In this document: piece by piece, positions 13,001-25,000 of the stretch
How positions within the stretch are numbered: position 1 is the stretch's first letter
How the letters are laid out: every line of letters starts with the position of its first letter
Assembly: GCA_903813345.2 (NCBI GenBank)
Contig: CAIIXF020000012.1
Location: 5,499,318 to 5,563,317 of the forward strand
DNA from: Owenia fusiformis
Lineage: Eukaryota; Annelida; Polychaeta; Sabellida; Oweniidae
Length of the DNA stretch: 64,000 nucleotides
Reading direction: 5' to 3'
Translations under genes and position numbers: made by a program
Notes under the pieces: model-generated
Database searches by the model: none
What the model was told of the DNA's origin: nothing
What the model saw: only the letters and a program-made list of their open reading frames with translations

Positions 13001-16000
13001 GAATGGTGAAAAACTGCATGATTTTGAACGAATATTTGGCAAGGGGTAGGGGGGTGAGGCCCTCTGTCTACGGCCATGGAATACATATAGGAACTTTCCT
13101 TCTCCCAGAAGAAATGGTATACAGGTATTACATCAATCATTCTGGTATTTTGTATACGAAGGTCTGTAGTTACTTTATTGAAAGATGGCAGTGTACACTG
13201 TGAACTACCATTTTGAGGTCAGTTTGACTTTATAATTCTGCGCACTATAATCTGTAATTCTCATAGATATCCTCTCTAGAGGCATCACTGTGATCCAAAA
13301 TTACAATTTCGCAGGTCAGGTCTGCAGTCTTTCGAAAAAAGTTGAATTTGTTGTGCTACCGTTTCTTGTTGGGCATTTATTAACAGAAAACTATAATTAC
13401 ATCGCGCCAGCATATACAAGCTTCAGCGCGATATTTTCAGTGTGTTAATAAATAAAGTGCGCAGCTCGATCTTACTGGGCCGCGGTGTGCGATATCACTC
13501 ATAAATAATTTTTAATTGCGCACTGAATGAATTACAGGGGGAGCGTTGTGCAAAGTGAATTAAATAAATAAAGTGCGCAGAAATATATCTGACTGGGCCA
13601 CGGTGTGTGATATTAATCCCATGTTAAAACTCCATTGAATTTTAAATTCTGCGGTATATCCCCTTTCGCTTTCCGTAATAAACTACGCACTTTATTTATT
13701 AACACACTCAAAATATTGCGCTGAAGCTTGTATATGCTGGCGCGATGTAATTATAGTTTTCTGTTAATAAATGCCCAACAAGAAACGGTAGCACAACGAA
13801 TTCAACTTTTTTCGAAAGACTGCAGACTTGACCTGCGAAATTGTAATTTTGGATCACAGTGATGCCTCTAGAGAGAATATCTATGAGAATTACAGATTAT
13901 AGTGCGCAGAATTATAAAGTCAAACTGACCTCAAAATGGTAGTACACAGTGTACACTGCCATCTTTCAATAAAGTAACTACAGACCTTCGTATACAAAAT
14001 ACCAGAATGATTGATGTAATACCTGTATACCATTTCTTCTGGGAGAAGGAAAGTTCCTATATGTATTCCATGGCCGTAGCCAGGGGGCCTCACCCCCCTC
14101 CCCCTTGCCAAATATTCGTTCAAAATCATTCAGTTTTTCACCATTCTTAGCACTTTTCGCATGATTTTTTTGCCATAACTGTCAAAAAGCTCCCCCCTCT
14201 TGGCAAAATCTCCCCCTTGGTAAAACCACTCCCCCAGGTTAATCCAGGATACGGGTCTGTATTCTTAGACGAGATTGTTTAAGAACATAAGGTAGACATA
14301 AGTGCCACCTGTTAAAAGCTAGGAGATCTTTTTTAAGTTATTAAGTCATCAATCAGCAGACTGGTAATTGTATCCCCCACCCAATTCAAACTCCATACAC
14401 TAACATACTATTACAATTTTATCTGTGTTTATTTGACTGTAGAAGGTGTACATTCATAGCATTGAATTGCATTTCATTGCATTGTATTGTATTGTATTGT
14501 ATAGCACATCATTGTATTGTATTGTACTGCATTTTATTGTATTGCGCTGCATTGTATTGTATTGCACTGCATTGTATTCTATTGCATTATATTGTACTGT
14601 ATTGCACTGTATTATATTATATTGCACTGCATTGTATTTTATTGCACTGCATTGTATTGTACTGCAGTGTACTACATTGTATTGCGCTGCATTATATTGT
14701 ATTGCACTGCATTATAATGTATTGCACTGTACCACATTGTGTTGCACTGCATTGTATTACACTGCATTGTTTTGAATTGCACTGCAATATATTGCACTGC
14801 ACCATGTTGTATTGCATTGCATTGCAGTGCACGGCATTGTATTATATTGCACTGTATTGTATTGCACAGTATTGTATTGCATTGTCTTGCATTACACTGC
14901 ATTTTATTACACTGCATTGTATTTTATTGCACTGCATTGTATTGTACTGCAGTGTACTGTATTCTATTGCACAGCATTGTTTTGTATTGCACTGTATTGT
15001 ATTGCATTTTATTGAATTGCACTGTATTGTATTTTATTGCACTACATTGTATTGCACTGTATTGAACTGCGATGTATTGTGTTGCACTGTATTGTATTGC
15101 ACTGCACTGAACTGCGATGTATTGTATTGCACTGTATTGTATTGCACTGCACTGTATTGAACTGCGATGTATTGTATTGCACTGCATTGTATTGCACTGT
15201 ACCACATTGTATTGCACTGCATTGTATTGAAATGAACTACATTGTAACTGTATTGCATTTTATTGCACTGCATTGCACTACATTGTATTGCACTGTATTG
15301 AACTGCGATGTATTGTATTGCACTGCATTGTATTGCACTGTACCACATTGTGTTGCACTGTATTGTATTACACTGCATTGTTTTGTATTGCACAGCAATA
15401 TATTGCACTGCACCATATTGTATTGCACTGCATTGCATTATATTGCACTGTATTGTATTGCACTGCATTGTATTGCACTGTACCACATTGTATTGCACTG
15501 CATTGTATTGAAATAAACTACATTGTATTGCACTGCACGGCATTGTTTTGCATTGTATTGCACTGCATTGTATTGCATTATATTGCACTGTATTGTATTG
15601 CATCGTATTGCACTGCATTTTATTGTATTATATTGCACTACATTGTATTGTATCATATTGCACTGCATTTTTTGCATCATATAACACTGCTTTGTATTGC
15701 ATCATATTACACTACATTCTATTGCATCATATTGCACTGCATTGTATTGCATCATATTGCTCTGCATTGTATTGCATCATATTGCACCGTATTGTATAAC
15801 ATCATATTGCACCACATTGTATTGCATCATATTGCACTGCATTGTATAACATCATATTGCACTGCATTGTATTGCATCATATTCCGTATCTACCATTTCG
15901 TTATAGCTTTATCACATTAAATGTTATTTATAAGATTATAATTTTCAAACATTGAAAATATTTTATACAATATCAATTAAAAGATATGAAATGGCCCAAA

Positions 16001-19000
16001 ATAATATATTTTCAATGGAACCCTTTGCAAGGGTCACTTCAACACAACGCCACGTGTAATCTGTATGCATACGCCCTCTTTTAATGAACATTATCTTTGA
16101 AACCATATTAGAATCGAATCTGATAAAAGTGCGCATGTCCTGGATGTGCTGCGCGCTAGAATCGGGAAATCTCAAAGTTCTCCTCGTTAGAGCCATCAAT
16201 ATTATCCAAAATTGTCATTTCGCTGGTTCACTCCGCAGTCTTTCGAAAAAAATCAAATTCGTGGTGCCACGAATTTTTATTCGTTATTTATTCACAGATA
16301 ATCATTTTTTCATCGCGCACTGAATGCCGGAATATCTGCGCACTTTATTTTAATTAACTTTGCACAACGCGGCCCCTGTAATTCATTAAGTGCGCGATGA
16401 AATCTATCTGACTGGGCCGCAGTGTGTGATATCACTCCCATGTTAAAACTCCATTCGATTTTGAATTATGCGCATGTCCCCTATCGCTTTCCGTATTAAT
16501 TAACTTTGCACAACGCGGCCCCTGTAATTCATTCAGTGCGAGATGAAATCTATCTGACTGGGCCGCGGTGTGTGATATCACTCCCATGTTAAAACTCCAT
16601 TCGATTTTGAATTATGCGCATGTCCCCTATCGCTTTCCGTAATAAACCGATACGATTGGGGATTCAACAACAGAAAAGGAATCCTAAAATATTCATTGAG
16701 GGAGGTATTTAAAGTGCAAGAGGTGTGGATTATTCCCCCATGTTGTAATAATACATACAAAAGATTGGGACGTTCTAAGGACTATAGTTGTTTATTAAAT
16801 AAACTATAGTCCTTATGGAACGGGATGAGACAACGAAAACCTATTTGAGGCATTGTTCTCTCTATATCATTGAATGCTCGCAACATGTGGTATATATTCA
16901 CATATACAGGGTGTCCCAAAAAAAAGGAAACCAGCAATAGATTGCTTATTTCTCATATATGAATAATGATAGGAAAATTTCACAGCGTCCATCTGATAGA
17001 TTATGATGTCCTCTTTCTTATGATACCAAAGTTGTCTATTTTCCTTCACGGATGATTGAGTTATAAGGGATTTAAGTGACCATGTCAGAAATGAGTTTGT
17101 ACCACTTTCAGCCAAGTCAATTTCACCATCATAACAAAGTGATAAGTAACAACAAACATCAGGATATCACTCTTTTACTCATTTATTCCACTTAAGATTA
17201 CGCATATCATATTTAACACCCCTTTTAAATCCCAATGTCCATTCAAAGTTGTTTTAACCCCAGTGTCCTTCAACATGACCCCCATTCCTTTCAATGCAAA
17301 TGTCTGCCCTTGATCTCATCGCAAGTATTGCATCCCTGATGATGTCTCTCTGTCCCCTTAGATCCTCCACTGCTGCGACAATCCTGGCCCTTAGATCATC
17401 AACGTCTCTTGGTGGTGTTGTGAAGAATTTACCCTTGATTGAGACTTGTTCCTTCTCTCTGATACTTCTTGATATTCTTCCAGATTGTCTACTTAGCAGG
17501 TACATTTCTATCTGGGAAGCGTACTCTAAACTGATCAGCAACCTGCTGAAGGCTCCCACTTCTGAGCCACTCACGTACTACGAATACTCTTTGATCTTGG
17601 GTCAGCTGCATGAACTTGCTATGTTGAATGCTTGTTCATAAATGTGTATTTCGAATAGGACATGGTCTTGCATAGCCATTTTAATCCCTCATTGATCAGC
17701 CATTCATGACAGAAAAAGTGGCACAAACCAATTTCTGACATGGTCACTTAAATCTCTTAGAACTCAGTCATCCACGAAGAAAAATAAACACCTATGGTAT
17801 CATAAGAAAAAGGACATCATAACCTATCAAATGGTAGCTGTGAAATTTTCCTATTATTATTCATATTTGAGAAATAAGCAATCTATTGCCGGTTTCCTTT
17901 TTTTTGGGACACACTGTAGTAGGGCTTCTTTAGTATCATTTTCGATTCATACAACATAACTGTTTCAGAAACATACAGATGAACAGATCCTTGAGGAGGT
18001 TAACTTTGATGAGTTTGAAGCGGAGTTTCAAATCGCTGAATTAAGTAGCATTTCAAAAGCTAAGAGAGACCAAGGTAAGGTGTACCATTGTCTCTACGCT
18101 TCGACTAATCATACTATAATGATCGAAAACTTGCATTAACTGAATGGATTGAAAGAAGATCATATGGCTGAACATGTTTCCATGGTGATCCAGAAGGAAT
18201 ATCAGGTCAAAGATATTGCAATTCCAATACATGTACATGAACTTCATTGGTCTCTCTTTGGTTTGTCTGTCTTCTTTAATGTCTTTATGTACTTGGATCT
18301 GCAACTTTTGGAAATTATTTGTGTTCTTTATCATGTGTTGTGATGACTTCAATATATATGAATTATTCTATGATTTTTGGAACGTGAACACGCTCCAATG
18401 ATTTTGCACTGTATGATGTAATACTTTTAACAGCCGAACATCAATGCCCTCTAAGTCAATTGGTAGTATTAAAATCCAGTAAGGAACTACTATTTCTCCG
18501 CGGAAGGACACCACAAACTACGCAGGCAATTGAAATACGGAGGCTAGCTGTTCGACTGTTCGGAACGTGTATTTACAAACTAGTATTTAACTCTACCATG
18601 TCTTTTCCAGTCCTCAAGAGAAATTCAGGAAATATAACATTTGTGGAAACTGACAGAGCAAGGAATCTACGTAAGAAATATGCATTACAAACATCAATGT
18701 AAAGAAATAATACACGACACGTTTTGTCAAAAATCATATATGAAAATGCTTAAGATACTAAAGTAATTTCAAATATATGGAATGATGAATTACTAAATCC
18801 ACTGAATAGTCAAATGATTATGAATTGACACAATCGAGCCAAAAAAGTCCCGATACAAATGTAAATGAACCGTTAAATCTACCATACATGATTCTGTTTA
18901 CAATATGACATATTGAAGAACCTTTGTTCATTTCAGTTATAACAAGAAGAATCATTGAGTTCCCACTTGAGAGAATTGCGGAGTATTTGGATAAATGTGA

Positions 19001-22000
19001 CATCCAAAAGATTTCTGGCGATTGTGCTGAACTGTTATTGAAATATGTACCAACACAGGAAGAGCGTAAAGCTTTGGTGAGACATAGTAAAGACTATGCA
19101 AAGTTTGGTGAAGCAGAACTTTACATTCATGAAGTAAGCAGGGATAGGTGATCTATTATTTCATGTATTTTATGGCGTAATTCCATCAAATGTTGTGTTC
19201 TCTGTTACAAATATCCATTATACGAGTACTATGCTGTTTAACGTATTTTATATGTCAAATGTAAATGGGAAAGGACAAATGAATAAACGATTCCACCATT
19301 CCAAATAATGATATATCATGCAATGTTCAACATTCCTCACATTCAAAAACAATCCATGTTATTTATAGATGAGCAAAATTGAGAGGCTGGAGTCTAAACT
19401 GGGAGTAATGGGATTTATGGGAAAGTTTGAGGAGCTGATAACCACAGTAACATCAGTAAGATATTCCTCATCAATACAATCACGTGATAAAACAGAACTA
19501 GCCTGGACTCGGGGATGTTTGGGAACCTTACCAAAACACAAAATATCATAACATTTAAAGCTAATATCCTTCATTTTCCTTTGTATTTGTATACCTTTAT
19601 ATATTTGGTACTAACTTCATTTTAAATCTTTAGCTGGTTTGTGTTGTAGCAAATTGAGGCAGTGACAGTAGGATCTGCTTCTGTCTATAAAAGTAGGAAA
19701 CTTGTCAAATTGTTTCAGGTAAGTAAGATTTTTATCGCAGTTTGAAAAAGTGATACGTAGTTTTCGTCATGAGCCGATGATAGGCGTGCGTTTGTGCGCC
19801 TGAGAAAACGATAAATAAATTTTATCGTCAAAATTCTTGCTTATTTGTTCGTCTTAAAATTTTTACAGATACAAAAACAGACTTATGCCATCGTGTGGTT
19901 AGGTTTTTGGGCAAGATAAGTAAATATACGGACCTGAAATAGTCCGTGGTAAATCATATGGCGACCATTTTAATTTTTTTCGATAAAACTTGAAATCAAA
20001 ATTCCAGGAAAAACTTGAATTTTTATAGGCACAAGAGCAGACTATTTTTGTAGCTTTTCCTTTATATTTTCCTTGCAATTTTTATATAATCTCTTTCCAT
20101 TTGTAGATTATCCTTGCGTTTGGCAACTACATGAACAGCAGTAAGAGGGGATATGCCAGCGGATTCAAACTGGATTCCTTGCCGAAAGTACGTAATGTAT
20201 AATATTATATCATGCTAGGCTTCATACTTTTATGATATATAGTATATTACATTATATCATATAAAAAAATATTTGTAATGTTATACTGTTATGACGTGCA
20301 CTGGACCTGGGCTGGGGACAATTCGGGAAACACGGGCTTATCTCAGCTTTAAGTGATAATCTCTGCCTTATTTAAAAAGCTAACTGTTTGTTTTATATCA
20401 TATTGAAGTATTTTTTATTCGCATTTCAGTGAAATTATTTTATCTTGAAAAGTTTGATGGGATCTACCATATTTTTAAAGTTGAAATACCCCGACATCGT
20501 CAAATACGCAGTAAGACGTAACACTTCACGCTTGCACGGTTCGTTGAAATAGGGATAACTTTTAAATACTGATCAGAATCCCACTAAAATTTAACATTTT
20601 ATTCAATGGGACATGTGAATTTATGACGTCACAATTGCGTAACGGCTCCGTTTAAATTGTTTTAAATGGATGCTCTTAAAATTTTCGAAATTGTGTAAGG
20701 GATTGAAGACAAAAGGGACGAGCAAAAGTTTACCCTCATTTTACCTTCTTATTTAGGTCTGATTTGAAAAAAAAGAATTAACTGCACAATATTGTCACGG
20801 CGAAATTTACAAAACAATAACCGGTTTGTTTATTTTGCAAATCATAAGAGCTGATTTTTACATATCAATCATTACTAACGCCCCAAATGTTTCCTGGCCG
20901 TTTTTCGAAATGCAAAAACATTTTAGAAATATTGTCCTCGAGATCTTGCTACCCTGTGAATTTAATCATGATTAGATAAGGATAAAGTATTTTGTTTCTA
21001 GGTTGACTAAACTTGATAAAATGTAACGCTCGTCGTTTTTGACGTTGTAAGGCGGTTTGTGCCCTCACGCGCATGGCCGTCGCCAGGGTTTTTTTCTTCA
21101 AACGTGTTCCATTCAAAGCAAAACAAAATTGCCTTTCTGTTGGTGCATTGCTCGATTGTAAAAAGTCCCCTCGTTTTAGCAGCGTTTTGGTCCCCAGCAA
21201 TGAGAAGCCCTTCTCACAGCTAGGGACCCAAATGCCGCTGAAAGTAGGGTCTCTGTATAGCAGAATAATGTACCAACAGAAAGGCATTTTTGTTATGCTT
21301 TGAATGGAACAAGTTTGAAGAAAAACAGTGCAGTATGAGACTCGCAATCCTTGATTTTCAAACATCTGGTAGGTCAAAAATTCAAATTAACGGTCGAAGT
21401 TAGTACCGCGTGGCCCTATACTGCTCATTGTTTTGTTTAGGTATTTTGACACCATAATGCTAATTGTCCCCAGTTTCGTGCGACGTGTATGTATATCTAA
21501 TATCGCATATGCCAAATTTGGCCGAATAAAAATGAAGAATGGAAGCTACAGAAAAAATATAATTTTTTTCTTTTTTTATCTTACAATACTTGAAAACTTA
21601 CAATGGTGAAATTCCTCTTTGTCAGTTGTTGGAAGTAACATCCCCTCGAGACAGATCTGTCACTGTATTACACCATATCGCTCAGCTGATCGCGACCAAA
21701 TACACCGAGCTTCTGAATACTGATAAAGAACTTATCATCAATGTGGGAAGAGGAGGTGAGCTTAAACAAAATAGTGAAGACATTTTCCAGGTCGTTCAAT
21801 AAGTTCACGGAAAGTGCTATAATTTCAAGGATTTTTGATATTTTCTCATGAAATGTTTACACAATGTGTAAAAAATCGTAACTATTCTTAAAATATCAGC
21901 ATCTCCTATTTGATTGGTTAAAAATAATGGTTACTATGGTAACTTGACTTTTGGGGAGGCAGGGCACTTTTTACGTCACATAATTTATCATTACAGAAAA

Positions 22001-25000
22001 ATATCAATATGTGAAAATCAAGGATCCCTATGCTGATATTAAAAGAATCAATAAAAAGTGTTTTTACACGTTATGTGAAAATTTCATGGGAAAATGTCAA
22101 AAACCTTTTAAACGAGAGCATTTTTCCGTGAACTTATTGAACGACCTGGTATATGTGATATATATAAGTTTTATCCTACACTTAGTGTACTAAATGTATA
22201 ATAACATTAAAAAATAAATTTGATATTTATTGGCAAAATGAATAACCGAAGGATATCGTTACGATATACTCCGGGCGGAGGATATCGTGACGATATACTC
22301 CGGAAACCCCAATATGCGGAGGATATTGTTACGATATACTCCGCTTGTTGATTTCCCGCCAAAATGACTCTATTTGGCATGAAATTCGTAAATTTGCCCA
22401 TAAACACGATATATACGGAATCAATCATTATATAACCTCATAATATAGAATAATATCAGGCCAAATTAAATAATGTCAGTTTCTATAGATAATTTAATGT
22501 TTATTAAATAAATGTTTATTGCTTTAGAACGAAAAACGTATATATTTATAGGCAATGCTACAGACATGCCTCTAAAAAGCAGTTGTATGGCAAACACACG
22601 GTTCTTATTTCAGTATCCTACCATGCAATAATGCAGGACGTCCATGATTTGAGGAAGGGAATGCATATGGTCAGAACAGAAATGGACAGGCAAGAGCAGA
22701 ATAATAAAATCTTACAAGTATCCTTTGCAAAAAAAGGTTAGCTCATCCCCGCGGCATTTCCGGAACCATAATTACAAACCAAAAACACGTCAATGGGATA
22801 GTTCAAGCAAAGAGCATTTAGTACACAGGTACATGTACATATGTATCGAACAAATCCGTATAATAGGGCACTCTTGTAGGTTAGCCTGTCAACCCAATGT
22901 ATTTTTTTGGAATCTTGTAACCATGACAACCTATAAAATGGGACTTAAAAACGTATTGATTCTGACGGAGTATATCATATGCTTTAAAATGATATATAAC
23001 ACTACATATTTATGTCCATGTATATATTTTATATATTATCTCATAGGTACCATATATAGGAATTTTCAAAAATTCTTCAGTATATTAGTGCTTTTTGCCC
23101 CAGTATTGAATGAGTTCCCTCACTAAATTTAGTAACACAATAGAACGAGCTGTAATTTATCTTAAAGAATGTGCAGCTGTAACAAAAGACGAGTTTATTC
23201 TTTTCCTTTTGTTTTTAAAGATCAGACACTTGATAAGCTATCCAAAACCAGTTGTGCACAAACAACGATTGACAGTTTTTGACAGCTTCCATAATTTAAA
23301 AGCAATAAACATAATTAATATAATATGTACTCTTCGTTTGTGACCGTGCATTCTTTAAAATAAATAATTTTTATTATTTTGTGTTGCTACCTGTAGTATT
23401 GAGCTAAGCTTAGTTAGACTATGGATCATTTACCATTCATAAGAGTCAGTGTGGGTTTTGAGTAGTATAAACAATTTATACTAGTTCTTATGAGAAATAA
23501 TGGCCTAAGGCTCTCGGCAATCATTTCACCTAATCATGCTAATACAGGGTGACCCAAAAAAATGCAACCCTCCATTTCTTCAATATTTTTCTTAAATGGA
23601 GGTAAATTGCTCTGAGATTTGGCACACAAGAACTTCATTCAATGTGGGATCCTCTGGCAAAGTTTTAATAACGATAGTCTTATATTGATCGAGTTATGGT
23701 TGTTTCAAAATATGCTCCATATATCGTCAATTTCGCTGAAAACAAACTTGCAATGTTCAAGGAAAACTTTTCATAACACGGATGCATTCTTCCCCATGGG
23801 TATGGCTCAAATTTTTGCAGGAATGCTTGTTGGAGTTCTGCAATTGCAGTAGGGTAATATTTCCATACACATTATCCTTTAAATAACCCCATATATAGAA
23901 GTCAGGGGCATAGAGATCAAGACTGTGGGATGACCATGGGTTCTCCATCCTAGGAGAGATAATCTCATCATAGAAATGACTAGTGAGCCAGGCTATGCTA
24001 TCATAAGAAGTGTGAGGAGTAGCCCCATCCTTCTAGAATCACTGTTCTTGTCTATTGAAGCCTGTATGTCATTCTAGAACTGCCTAGAACTTCCTGGGAA
24101 TGCCAATATTGCGCTGTGTGTTAACAGTAACAGTGTTGCCATTATCAACCTCAAACCAAAAGGGGCTGATGATTTCATGTTTGGAAATTGGCAGCCCAAG
24201 CTGTGCATTTAACAGAATGAAGGGGCCTTCGAAGCACTTCATCTTGAATTTGTGATCCCAGAACACATTATTTCTTGAGTTTACATGTTCAGAAAGAAGG
24301 GAATGTGATTCTTCCGAAAACCTAACATTGGAAATGGACGACATTTGGAGCATATTTTGGAACGACCATAACTCTATCAATATAAGACTCTGATTATTGA
24401 AACTTTGCCAGAGGATCCCACATTGAATGAAGTCAGTGTGTGCCAAATTTCAGAGCAATTCACCTCCATTTAAGAAAAATATTGAAGAAATGGAGGGTTG
24501 CATTTTTTGGGTCACCCTGTAGAAAGTACGAATGGTTTATACATTACAAATAGGTCTCAAGAAGAAATAAAACCTTAATATTAAGGTCCATAAAAAGTAA
24601 GATAAAGGTAACCCAATGCAAAAGGGGACATAATTTACTTTTTTGAAGTCCTTAACTGTTTCAAGAGGTTTTATAACAACTCTACAGAACCTGTGAGAAG
24701 AGTAGGCGAAAGCTTTAAGAAGATGGAGGAGGCTTATAGGGAAGTCTGCATCAAATATGGAGAAGACTGGAAACATATTGAACCAGATGATTTTTTTCAA
24801 TATTTCACATCACTGCTATTGAATTTGAAGGCTAGTACTATTTTCTGATTGACTGATGCACATACATGACATAAATTAAGTAGTTTCCTAGAATTGTTCA
24901 AAATAAGATTGACGAATGTAATGGACATTCCGCCTTTTAAATTTTTCTTACTTTGATCTTTATGCTATTTATTACAGAACTGTCACAAAGATAATCAAAC

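Larger units (their letters stand above)
10274..16828. mobile_element. Giant foldback (inverted-repeat) element, about 6.55 kb, in a formin intron
   Basis: The left arm (10274 to about 13463) and right arm (about 13683 to 16828) are reverse complements over roughly 3.2 kb. They are separated by about 220 bp and centred near 13550. The terminus TTATCCCGTGCCAGGACTAT matches the complement of the right end, which carries a small extra palindrome near 16786-16815. Each arm has a unique outer part, a 1.4-kb minisatellite and an inner unique part, an architecture known from foldback transposons. Outer ends are homologous to the 678-bp element at 6598-7275. I see no transposase gene. The clear 8-bp target duplication of the small relative is not obvious here. 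Confidence 0.85.

Noticed and set aside
14446-15920. Equivalent Cys/Leu/Ile/His frames in the right foldback arm
   Set aside because: Inverted copy of the same minisatellite, so the same artefact.
23110-23343. Plus-strand frame [20 protein letters not shown]... inside the formin intron
   Set aside because: It looks helical, but joining exon T directly to exon U already gives a continuous FH2, and this frame has no good acceptor in phase.
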